A stretch of DNA of 64,000 bases from Melampsora larici-populina 98AG31 (lineage: Eukaryota; Basidiomycota; Pucciniomycetes; Pucciniales; Melampsoraceae), in the NCBI RefSeq assembly GCF_000204055.1, contig NW_006768793.1, positions 215,983 to 279,982 on the forward strand. The letters are read 5' to 3'. The translations under genes were made by a program, and so were the position numbers. Every line of letters begins with the position of its first letter. Position 1 is the first letter of the stretch. Under the pieces are notes generated by a model that worked only from the letters and a program-made list of their open reading frames with translations, was not told where the DNA came from and did no database searches. Below, piece after piece: positions 35,344 through 46,067 of this stretch.

Positions 35344-37279
35344 ATGAATCATACTTCTCAATGGCAAGAACTTCATAATCAACTTCAACTTGAATTGTCA
35401 TTAACTCCATCTTCAAATCTACGAAAGATTTTCGTAACTTGTATCTTTCTTAGTCCACTTGCTGGTATTTTATACGCATTAAGTGTGATCAAAAGAATTT
35501 CAGAAACATCTGAAAGATGGTTAATTCGAAAGAACCCGAGTGGATTTATCTATCCTAATACTTGTGTTTTGATTCCGGTTTGGGCCATCTTATATACTAT
35601 AGGTAATCATTATTATCTGATAAAATTATAATTGAAAGCTTTTATCTGATTAAATGTGGTAACGGTTTTTATCATCTAGCTAACGTGATTAGTTTGATCA
35701 TGAGTCAAATCAATTCGACTAAGAAATCACCTCGGGCTCCACCACTTCATGTCGCGATAGAGCTTGTTAAATATTCTTTATTTCTAGGAATGAGTAAGTT
35801 TTTCACTTTTTATCGCTCAATTCAACTTCGTACCTAATCTGATGAGCCTTGTTTCTTTAAATCTCTTTGTGCAAATTTCCAAAACCAATAGTATGGACTA
35901 GAGGTGATAAGGTTCAATTGTTTATGAAAAAAAATCATTGACAAAGCCAATACTCAAGTTTCTTTGTTGTTTTTTAGTATGGTCGACAGTCTATGCAATA
36001 CCACGTTCGAAATTTCAGCTGCAGAAAAATCAGTCAAAGTTTTCAAGTTCAAGACAAGATCGATGTTTGATTTATATAGCTCCTATCATCTTCAATATCA
36101 TCATTGGTTTAGGATACTTGGTCCCTTTATCACTCAGTGGACTGATGTGCGTTTGGACTTTATCAAGTATGCATCATGTTGCTAAGATTTGGCATCAATT
36201 CGAAACTTCACACGATCTTATACTTGACGCTACAGTGGATCAACATACGAAAGATGAACAAATATCAAGCGGATTGAAATATCTGCATTTAATGCAACAT
36301 TATCGTAAAACACTTAAAATGAATATGAGATTAATCGCTTTTGTTTATATAACGATCACTGCAATCGTTTCTATCATTTTATTAATCTCTACATTTATCA
36401 TTCTTAAAGCATTATTTTTTCAACTTAAGATTTATAAAAGATTAGCCATTAATTCAATAAGAAGATCACCTGAAATTTTAACCTTGAATCAATCATTAAA
36501 TTATAGAAATATACAATCTATTCATTCCACTACAACCCAACCTCAAATAAATCACGCAAATCAATTACAAACAGATTCGATGCCAAGAAAATCAAAATCT
36601 TCTCATTGTGGTGATCATCAACTTTATCATCAAGAAATTGATTTAAAAGAAAGTGTTTTAGATTGGTTTCCAAGTTTTAAAAGAGGGACTGGAATTGATG
36701 AAAAGATGTGGAAGTTAGAATTACACAATGATACTCAAAACTCAACTGCAAATGTAAATGGAAGCATACCACAAGACTCAAATTTAAGAAAATATCGGAT
36801 TTTGAAAAGGTATATTGTGAATACTATTTGGCAGCAAGTTTTGATTTTGATTGTGATTTTATCTTTTATCATTATGCATATCTTAGTAGGTGAGTTATCC
36901 AATTTTTCTTTTCATTTCTTTCACATTGTAGAATCTTTTCATATGAAAAATAATTCACTTAATCTTGATCAAATCTTCTTGGTAGTTACACTTTGGTGTA
37001 AAAATGAAAATGCATTACCATTCACTCAAATCTATTTAATTGTAGTAGAATGGGCAAATTTAACTTGGAATTTAGGACTAGGTGCGGGTCTTGGATTGGT
37101 AAGCTCCTTTTTTCATAAAACAACTTTTTTCTGGATTTCTAAAATGCCCCTTTGATATATCAAAAAAAAACTGATACAAATTGTTGCTATGTATCGTTTT
37201 TTAGATCTCTTGTATTGTGGCTTTTACTCCGTCACCACAAACACAAAACCGTGGTAATCGAACTGATGATGATTTTTGA
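35344..37279 (+). CDS. Seven-span membrane protein, GPCR-like topology, six exons with a 12-nt micro-exon
   Basis: Exons 35344–35602, 35680–35793, 35892–35903 (12 nt), 35978–36889, 36932–37098 and 37205–37279 join in phase and give 512 residues. About seven hydrophobic spans are visible: IFVTCIFLSPLAGILYAL, CVLIPVWAILYTIANVI, the segment across the micro-exon (LVKYSLFLGM to VWSTVYAI), IAPIIFNIIIGLGYLVPL, YITITAIVSIILLISTFI, LILIVILSFIIMHILV, and IYLIVVEWANLTWNLGLG. A long hydrophilic loop of about 135 residues lies between spans 5 and 6, as in many receptors. The start is the ATG at 35344; an in-frame TTG precedes it. No sequence family was recognised; it is not Ste3-like by eye. The RAP74 gene and transposons lie downstream. 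Confidence 0.75.
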
Positions 37280-37927
37280 CATGAAGATGATTGAAAAGAA
37301 GAGAAAAAAAACTCTTGTACATATCAATCTTAAATTCTCAAACATTTTTAATCACTTTTTTGGAAATCTTTATGAACCTTTTCTTGATTTATTTCACTTG
37401 TTATGATCAATGAATTTGGATGATTTACTTCATAAATTATGTATACTAGTCTTAATTTTTATTGTCTTTTTTTACACTTATTGATAATTATCAATTGTCT
37501 TTAAAAATATAATTATCCTAGAGCACATTTATTTAGTGCAATTTCTTAAAAATTTTGTACATGTACAAAAGCCTTTTTTTTCTTAAAAAAGGCCTAATTT
37601 GACTATATGAAAGAAAGAGACAAAAAAACTTGTGAAGAGTGTTTGTCTTGATGACCATCAAGCAACAAAAGATCAAAAGCAAACAATTTGTGGTGGTGGT
37701 ACAGACAACCACCACCAATCATCTCAAGCTCAGCATCAACATTTTCAATATCCTCAGCCTCCTTTTGAAAAATAATCTTTTAAAGCTTGTATTTTAGGCT
37801 AGGAAGGACTTCCTACAGTCTTGATCAATTCCCAAACTCTCCTGCTGAACCTCCAAAACTGTAAGGGAATGTATGTACCAAATAAATAACAGAAGGAAGT
37901 GATGTGTACATTTGAGAACTGTGTAGA
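37280..37927. other. Intergenic A/T-rich stretch, no gene seen
   Basis: The 3' UTR and terminator of the seven-span protein gene probably lie here. Small palindromes (ttttgtacatgtacaaaa at about 37550; ggtggtggt with accaccacc at about 37690–37715) are the only structure noted. Confidence 0.4.
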
Positions 37928-38994
37928 ATGGACAAGCTTGTGAAGGGCTTGATGAGACCTCTTGAAGGCAGGCTTATTATTGACCAAAACCAAAGCATAA
38001 CACCTGAAGAATGTGTAATGATCTTCTTATTTGTTGTTGGCAACTCTGCCTCCAATTGCCTTGATAGGGAGGTTATTCAACAATCCTGTCAAACTGTTAG
38101 CAAAAATCTTAACAAATGTTTAAATGCCATTATTTCAAATCAATCAGTATACATTGTTCAACCTAATTTGAATTAAATATGTCCAAAATAAATACAAAGC
38201 AAGCCCTGAATGACTCTCTACTTCAAAAAATGTGTGGGTGCTATTGATGGCACCCACATACCTTGAATTGTTCCTGCCAACTGTTATCCTGCTCATCAAG
38301 ATAGAAAAGGGGATCTAGGCCAAAGTGTGTTAGCTGGCTGTTCCCTCAACATGCTGTTTAATTTTGTGCACATGTGTGTGGAAGGTCACTATGCAGATGC
38401 TTGAGTGCTTTGTCAAGCACTTGAGGAGGAAACATTTGTGGTTGTGTAAGTTATGTTGTTCCTAGACTCCACTTTTACATCTTCACATTGCTAGTATCCT
38501 TGGTTCAGATTACTTTTACATTGCCAATTCTGGCTATGCAAATGTACCAGGCTTCCTACACCACATTGATCTGCTTGATAACCCCTCAAGCAGTGGAGGC
38601 ACTTGGGTCTTCCACAGACCACCAATGAGCTTTATAATCATTAACATTCATTGCTCCAAATTGTTATCAAGTGTATCTTTGTCATCATGAAGATACAATC
38701 TTCTTTATCAGCATACATTCTGTCTTTCATTATAAGACTCAAGTAGGGATCATAATTGCCTGTTGTGTATGTTTTACACAACATCATCCAAGTTAAGTCT
38801 GACAAGGACAACTTTTACAAAGAATATGCTTTGAAGGAACATCTAGAAGCCAGGCTGGGCCACAATGATGATGACACACACTGGTCTTGCCCAGCTTCTG
38901 GTCAGTGTATGCAAGCCAACAACATGAAAAATCAAATCACAGAAGAGATGTCCCACAATTATAAGCAAGCAGTGGCTGCTTGTAGACATGTTTG
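37928..38994 (+). pseudogene. PIF/Harbinger transposase relic (DDE_4 nuclease)
   Basis: The N-terminal block (37928–38176) reads QSITPEECVMIFLFVVGNSA, typical of the helical part of Harbinger transposases. The nuclease block from about 38222 reads FKKCVGAIDGTHIP, then QDRKGDLGQSVLAGCS, then a glycine–His–Asp–Ala segment, then NSGYANVPGF (about 38523). Toward the end NELYNH and VLHNII (about 38768) match the usual NLRH and ALHN spacing. It is broken: in-frame TGA at 38264–38266 (after HIP) and at 38402–38404 (in DA*VL, where the family has DARVL or DSRVL), plus frameshifts and stops between 38650 and 38750. It could once have mobilised TTA/TAA-flanked MITEs like those in this window. Its own terminal repeats were not recognised. 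Confidence 0.85.
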
Positions 38995-39637
38995 AAGATT
39001 AATATTTCAAAACCTGAATGAGCATTTCAAACTTTTGTTTAAAACTCTCCATCATCTTATGATATTTTGTTTTTGAACCCCCAACATCTTATCTGCATTA
39101 CATTCACATCATTTGATTAAGATATAACATATATTTGACTTTGTACAGTGCATTTGCTTGCTATCATTTAATCAAAATATAATATTTCTTTGATTTTGTA
39201 CAACTTCATTTACTTGCGCACGAAGATACAAAAAAATGAAAAAACATTATAAGCCAAAGATGAAAGATGATAAATTGATGACACTTTTAAGATAAATTGT
39301 CTTTACAAATATCCCTACTTATGCCCCTCTAAGTTCCCAGAAATGATCCATGTGCATGTGGTAGAAAATCAAATTTGTATTGTCATCTTTTGACTTACTG
39401 ACTACTTTGAAAATATGCTCTGGCTTGAGTTCAGTGTTGAATTCAGCATTGCCAAAATGACTTAGTTTTCATGTTTGATCACATTTGTGTCTCAAAATTG
39501 GGTGATTTATCCATTTGGGATGCCATGTGCAATCCAATCAGTGAATTGCTTGTTTCCTTCTTGTTGTGCCTCACATAGTTTCAGTGAGGCACAACATGAT
39601 CCATTTGTCTATGACCAATGTATGATGATCCTCACAA
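38995..39637. other. Repeat-like AT-rich stretch, no gene seen
   Basis: An imperfect duplication, atttgcttgctatcatttaa near 39149 and an upstream counterpart near 39100 (ttgattaagatataacat with tttaatcaaaatataata), is the only feature seen between the Harbinger relic and the GC-rich element. Confidence 0.4.
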
Positions 39638-39678
39638 CCCTGGGCCAGCAACGCAGGTGTTGCGTGCTGCGCTGCGGT

Positions 39679-42399
39679 TGATGCGCCGACCCGGTCCGGG
39701 ACCGGGGCCGGGACCGGGTCACGCGGGTCTCGGCAAGGATTTGGCTGGATCCGGGTCAACCCGGACCGACCCGCTCATTTGGTAGGGGGGGCAAGTTTTG
39801 GTGAAAAGGGCTGAAAACCAACGAAACTCATCTTAATTTCTTCAAAAATCATGTATAAAAGACACTTTAAAAGACACTTTTGTTTCTTAGTTGTAGGCTA
39901 GATACTGTTAACTAAACAATTCTAGATATAGAAAGTTATAGAAAAGAAAATCATTGAAAAAAATAAACCAATTGTAGTGAACACCTTGTTCCAAGTCTTG
40001 AGGCATACAAGCGCTTCAAATGTATCTGATTTCAGACCGTGGCGACGTTTAGTGAGAACTCTTCCTCCAGCTGAAAAGGCGCGTTCGGAAGGAGTGCTGC
40101 AGGCTGGAACCGAGAGGAAGATACGAGCCATGTTGGATAGCAAAGGATATTTCTTGGAATTTTCATTCCAATATTCCAAGGGATCACGATTGCCTGGCTC
40201 TCGAGGTTCAGCAAGGTAAGAGAGAAGTTCTACATCTAAAGTTCGCTTTGTCTTAGGAGCTGATATAAAAGATCGAGGTCCATCATCTTCAGCTTGGGTG
40301 AATGAATTGATATCTTCATCATCTTGCTCGGTGGTTGGAATGAATTGGCGAGCCTCTTTCAAAAAGGTGTCTCGCCAATCGTCTTGATTGATAATTCCAG
40401 CTCGCAGGAGAGTGACCGAAGAAAGTTCTTGGTCCTTGCTGCGAGGGTCCAATAGGTGAGCACAAAGATAAACGGGTTTGAGAACAGCTTCGTTAAAGTA
40501 TTCGGTCAGCTTGGTCTTCATTGGAGCAATGGCTGGCCGGATCGGATGGTTTTCTAACATGATTAAAGCCTATTAGGGGATTGTAATCACTGTCAGCTTG
40601 ATCATAAAATTGAATACACAAGTTGAAAATTTCTTACCTTTTCGAGTTGAGACTCAAGCCACTCATAGACAGGCAAGACAGCATCAAGACTGGTGTAAGT
40701 CGACTGAGACAGCATGTTGGTGGCTTTTTCAAAGGGTTCAAGGAATCGAGTGAGGTGGGCAATCAGGTCCCACTCGGCTGAATTGAGTTGAAACTTGGTC
40801 ATATCTTGGTCTCTTGAACATTTCAAGATAATGACCTCCTTGAGATCCAGAGCTCTCTTCATAGCGTTGAGATCGGAATTCCATCTAGTTTTGACATTTC
40901 GGATAAGGCCAAGAGAACGACCAAGTTCGGCTTCAACAAGTTTTTCGAAAGCTCTCTTGCGCTTTGGGGTCTTCATGATGGCAGTGATGAATCCCATGAG
41001 ACGACTGATGGCTCCAGGTGCATTGATTTGATTGAAGGAATCTTCTTCAAGTATATCAGATAAGTTGACCGAAGTAGTTTCGCCCAAGTTCTTTGAAAAT
41101 ACAGATATACCAGCTCGAGCAACCAAGTTTATAACATGAGCAACACAACCAAGCAAATTGGTTTCTTTTTGAAAGTGTTCAAGTTCATTAGCTATTTCTC
41201 GTGCCATTGCTCCGTTGGTTGATGCGTTGTCAGCGGTGACACAATAAACTTTCGATTCGATATTGAATTTCTGAAGACACTCGATAAAGTACTTTGCAAG
41301 ATTGATACCAGTCTTTGGACCTTCGATCTCCTGCATAGCTAAAATGACTTCTTGTAATCTGAATTTTTCATCGATCCAATGAGCAGTAATTCCAAGAATT
41401 GGAACATTGTTTGATGAGGACCACTCGTCACAGGTCAAGTTGATAGCAAGAGAGTTGGCCAATACGTCCTTGAGAAGAACACGACACACTCGAAACTGAG
41501 TTTTAACCGCTTCCAACACACAATCGGAACCAACAAGAAGAGGCCCAACGTCCGGATTACAGATACGAAGAAGATCTTTGAATTCTTGGCGATCGACAAC
41601 GGCGGCCGGCATTTCGCCGTTGGTGATAAGTTTCACCAGTTGATACTTGAGAGAATCGCGAGACAGAGTGGGAAGCTGAAAGACCAAAAAAATGAAGAAT
41701 TGTGGATAGAAAGCATAGAAAAGAGAAAAAAATCAAGATATGAGAAAGAAAACGAAAAAGATAAAAGATAAAAGAATAGAGATGAAAGATAAAAGTATAG
41801 AAACACGAGGAAATGAAACAAACATACCTTTTGAATTGTCCCAGTTTGAAGGAAGGATTTGATTGCACCTTGTTGGGGTTCAACCGTAGAAGTGATATTG
41901 TGAAAACGGTCAAGATGACGAGATAAAGACTTCGTACTCTGAGTTCGATCGGGAGTCATCACGGCGCCACAGATCCGATTACTACCGGCAGGTTTTGCAG
42001 CCTGGCAGACGTATCTAGCAACACCTTGACGAGATTCGGTCTTGAAATATTTCCAAACCCAGGATTTTTGATTCTGGGTTAGTTTGACCGATTTCGACGT
42101 GGTAGAAGTTGTTGATTGGGAAAGTTCTTCGGAGTCCGAAAGGATGATCGTGGAAGAAGGGCATGGAGATTGCCGAGGGCGTTTTGGCGGCATTGTCAGC
42201 GCGTACGTGGGTGTATGATCTTCTGGGTTCAATTGATTTTGGAGTAAATCTCTATATCAAAAGAGCGCATAGCGCTTTTTTGGGTTTTCAAGCGAGTCTC
42301 ACCTAGTTAGGGCTACCGGACCGGGCCGACCCGGCCTTAAGGGGGGGTCGGCCCCGGTCCAACTCAAATTTATCGGGTTGGGACCGGGTCGGCGCATTA
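39679..42399 (-). mobile_element. Complete 2.7-kb hAT element with 8-bp TSD GCTGCGGT
   Basis: Termini TGATGCGCCGACCCGGTCC (left) and TAATGCGCCGACCCGGTCC (reverse complement of right) differ at one base. GCTGCGGT is duplicated exactly at 39671–39678 and 42400–42407. The subterminal DNA is GC-rich with repeated ggaccgggg-type motifs. The only gene is a full-length hAT transposase on the minus strand. Intact ends, intact target duplication and an unbroken gene suggest recent insertion and possible autonomy. Confidence 0.93.
39922..42232 (-). CDS. hAT transposase, three exons, apparently intact
   Basis: Exons 42232–41828, 41675–40638 and 40569–39922 join in phase 0 to give 696 residues; an internal ATG at 42193 (MPPKRPRQSP) is an equally good start. 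Exon 1 has a BED-type zinc-finger-like region: SWVWKYFK, then Cys in RYVCQ and RICG, and His in SLSRHLDRFH. Exon 2 carries the RNase H-like core: NLTCDEWSSSN, CVTADNASTNGAM (the D and the DN of hAT), GCVAHVINLVAR (CxxH) and KTRWNSDLNAM. Exon 3 carries LDPRSK and the C-terminal dimerisation block DPLEYWNENSKKYPLLSNMA followed by ACSTPSERAFSAGGRVLTKRR. No stop or frameshift interrupts the frame. It would excise and reinsert its own element and may act on hAT-type MITEs with matching ends. Confidence 0.93.
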
Positions 42400-42743
42400 G
42401 CTGCGGTTGCGTTGCGGTTTTTCTGACCGCACCACACCGTAGAATCAATTTTCAGGTTGCGGCCTGACCCGCAGCGTAACAAGATCGCTCAGATTAGTGT
42501 TTTTTTTGGGCCGCAACAACATTTGTTGCGTTGCTGTCCCCAAAAACTTACAAATTGACGTTTTTTTGGCGCTGTTGCGCCTGTTGCGTTGCGCAACTGT
42601 TGAGGCGCCGCGCAGCCTAGCCTTGACTTTTGTCGTTGCGGTACTTCCCGCAACGCAGCATCTGCTGCTTGTTGGTGTTGCGTGTTGCGGAGCAACGCAT
42701 CAAAAAACGCGTGTGCTGCGGCGCGTTGCGTTGCTGGCACAGG

Positions 42744-43759
42744 GTTGAGATTCCTCAAGACCTGAGTCCGGATGCCTCTCATTGCATAGTAAAAAGACAT
42801 AAGGGTGAATTTCTAGATGTTCAAATCTCCTTACTATTTGATATTGTGCCTGTCTAATATTCAGGATTTTCCCCATTTGAGAGTGATTTAAATCACACTC
42901 CATTTTGACTTTGCTTGCTGGCATGAACTTTGTGAGGTGATATCCAAACTTAACCAAGTCCCAAGCTGGACCTAACCACCAACTCCAGCATCATGTTTAC
43001 GCTGATCCTTGCCAATCTCAGAGTCAAAAAGTACTCTTAAAGTGAAAGACCTACCAACAACGTGTAAGAACTCAGTTCACCTGGTCCTTAATTGTGGATC
43101 CTCTTCCTTCCATATCACTTGACTTTGTGAAAAGAAAAAATTTGACAAAACCAAAACTATCAGTTTTGCAAGGGAGAGATATTTTATAAAAAAATAATCA
43201 ACCATTGTTGGAACCACTGTATCTTCAATCTTGAATACTGAAGACTGTTTTCTTAGGCTTAGTTCTTGCATCACAATCAACAGGGAGTCAAGATTGAATT
43301 CAATGCATTTTTCAAGTCTTGACTCAAGATATTCTCATCTTTCAAATGGTTTTCTTTCTTGGCCATTAAATTTGAGGGCGCGCACTTTGGGCATCACAGG
43401 TGTGATGATTTTAATTTGTACCTCCCCTGCCATGATAGACAGTGTTTTCTAAAATGAAGAAAGAGCAGGAATGGATGAGGATGGATGTGGTGAGACTTGA
43501 TGACCACCCTTTCTAAAGCCATAGAAAAGAAAATGCTTATAGCGAAGTGAGGCCGTTGTCTCAAAACCCAAATTGGTCATGAACAAACGTCTGACATCAT
43601 TCGCTCTTATAATACTTTTTCCCCCTTACTTCCTCAATCTAATTTCCAAACATCACCATCGATAACTATCATACACACATACCTAATTGACTAGAAGGGT
43701 TTCCTTATTTAGCAATAAACCTCATCAAGAACTGACGCTGGCTCTACTGATCATTCAGA
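42744..43759. other. Intergenic stretch upstream of the RAP74 gene
   Basis: No gene was supported. The region from about 43560 to 43759 is CT-rich with tcaatcta and catacaca phrases, consistent with a fungal promoter and 5' UTR for the following gene. Confidence 0.4.
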
Positions 43760-46067
43760 ATGAGCAACCAGCCACGAAACCAATCAACTTCTCAACGACC
43801 TTCTGCCTCTACAGGTCCAGCTCCGATGGATACTGACCCTAAATCACCACCCAAAGCTGCTCCTACATACACAGACTATCGCTTGGTTTCCGCTTTCGAT
43901 CCTAATGTCAAGAACAACATATTGAAATTTGCACCCTCCTCAAAAAAAGTTGTCAATTTTGATACATTTGTTGGTCCGGTGAAGCTGAATCGTAAGGATC
44001 CTTGGATGATAAGAAAGAAAGCTGAAGAGGAGAAACGAAAGGAACAAGAAATCAAATTGAAAGGCGAAATCAAAGATGAAGATAATGTTGGAATGAATGA
44101 ACTTAATTCGACAAATGATACAAAGGAAGGAATAACAAATAAGAATGGACGAGACGATACTTTGATTGCTCCTGGATCTGGATCTCAACCACGAGTAAAA
44201 GCTACAGCATTCAAAAAGAAAACCAAACAAGTCTTCATCGCTGCCGATCAAACCGCTCGTATGTTAAGAAAAGAAGAGTATCAGTCTTGGCTATTGGAAG
44301 ACGGTGCAATGACCGGATCTGAGCGTTGGATTGGGCGGTACGAATCTGCTGGTGCTGCTGCCGGGTCTAGCGAGAATGCCAGTAGCGCGTTAACTAGGGC
44401 TTCTCCTAACGATGCACCCAATTATGTCGTATTCAGATTGAATGAAGCCGGTGAATACTTTCAAGTACTACCCTGTCATCGGTTCTATCGATTTACTCAG
44501 CGTCCAAACTATGACACGTTGGGTGCGGATGAAGCTGAAGCTGCGTACGAGAAGATGCAAAAACCTACAACAAAGGAGGACGTGGGACGATGGTTTATGC
44601 GCCGTCGTGGTGCCGCTGGCCCTAGTGGTCCTTCTCCGGCTAGTCATCCTGTGAAACGTGAGGGCAGCGTTAAACCTTCTATTTTGGACGACTCGAAACT
44701 CTCCTTCGGACCCCAATCAACTAGACCGCAGGTCGAAGTCATTTCGCATGTCAATGGCCGCCGAGGAAACTTTACGGCTGTTCATGGTGCAAACTCACGA
44801 AGGAACGATGAAGATGAAGACGAGAAACCTCACCTGGGACAAGAGGGTGACTTTGACGAGTTTGACTTCAATGAAGACTTTGCAGATGACGAAGAGGGAG
44901 CAGGTAACTTGAATGACGAAGCCATGGAGGAAGATGAATTGAAAGAATTGGAGGTTCGTGACAAACATCTTTGTCGAATTCCGGATGATGTCCTCAACCT
45001 TGATCTTTACTATTTTTTCCATTCTTTCATTATATTGAACTGGATATCATTGATCTATGTTCATTCAGGAACGTATGAAAAAAGAAATGTTGGCTGCCGG
45101 TCGTGCGGGAGATGAAGAACGTACGAGGCAAGACATGGACTTGGACAAGGAAGACGATGACAAAGAAGATTTAACAAAGGAAGGCAAGGCGGTCAAGAAA
45201 TTATTGATGCGTAAAACGGACAATGAATTTTACGAGAGTGATGATGAGGTCAAGAATCCCTACGCTTCAGAGGTGAGCTTCATTCATTTACGTACTCTGT
45301 AAATATTCATGTCTCTTTTAAATGATATGCTGATGCGCTTGTATCGCTTTGAACCCCACAAGGAGGATGAGTCTGATTTCGAAGAGGTCATACCTCCCCC
45401 AGCACCAGCGGTTCCAAGCCCCACAGATTCTAAAACAGTACCTTCATCTCGCGCAGGTACGCCTGGTCCGAGCTCCAATAACCCCACATCTAGCCAGCGC
45501 AATCCTAGCAAGCTTGTACCCCAGAAACCGACCAATCTCAAGATTGACAAAACACAAAGTCGACCACCCTCCCGTTCTGGAACTCCTAGCCTTGGTACTC
45601 AATCTCGTGCTATCTCGCCACATCCAACTGTCGGAACTAGTAACATGGCCAAACCACTCTCACGTGCCAATAGTCCTCAGCCACTTAGCGCAGGTGGGAA
45701 ATCTACCCTCAGTCGGACAGCTTCTCCTGTTCAAGCCTCTACTAAGCCTTCAACACCCACCTCAGGTGTTGGTGCTTCTTCTGGACTCAAGCGAAAACAC
45801 CCAGGTGGGGTAGGTGGTAAAGAGAAGCGACCTAACCCTGGTATCAACTCTACGCCTGGTTCACCTTTACCTGATCAAGGAGTAGGTTTGATGACCGAAC
45901 AAGAAGTGATCAACTTATTAAGAAATCGACCAATCTCGACTAAAGAACTCTTATCACACTTCAAATTAAGATTGAAAGAAGATCGTAATAAGGTCATGGT
46001 ATTCAAAATTATCAAGAGTGTGGCCCAAATGTCGAACGGGCTACTTGTGCTCAAGGATGGTCTTTGA
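43760..46067 (+). CDS. TFG1: Transcription initiation factor IIF, large (alpha/RAP74/Tfg1) subunit
   Basis: General transcription factor that binds RNA polymerase II together with the small TFIIF subunit and helps promoter entry, initiation and elongation; nuclear. Exons 43760–44953, 45069–45272 and 45363–46067 join in phase to 700 residues. The N-terminal dimerisation domain includes DYRLVSAFDPNVKNNILKF, SERWIGRYESAG, NYVVFRLNEAGEYFQVLP and HRFYRFTQRPNYDTLGADEA. A long acidic/basic and then Ser/Pro-rich linker follows, including RAGTPGPSS and SRPPSRSGTPS. The C-terminal winged helix reads LMTEQEVINLLRNRPISTKE then LLSHFKLRLKEDRNKVMVF, the segment that in other species binds the CTD phosphatase FCP1. 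The donor at 44954 (gttcgt) is unusual. It is the clearest housekeeping gene here and a good synteny anchor. Confidence 0.93.

Larger units (their letters stand above)
39638..42743. mobile_element. GC-rich host element split by an intact hAT insertion
   Basis: The left end CCCTGGGCCAGCAACGCA and the reverse complement of the right end CCCTGTGCCAGCAACGCA differ at one base. Both subterminal regions are full of gttgcg repeats. Removing the inserted hAT element and one target copy leaves about 377 bases. No clean target duplication of this host was found. The CCCTG-type end suggests a hAT-like MITE. Confidence 0.75.

Noticed and set aside
42489..42857. Ala/Arg-rich frames on both strands in the gttgcg-rich DNA
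   Set aside because: Produced by GC-rich subterminal repeats of a transposon, with no independent coding evidence.
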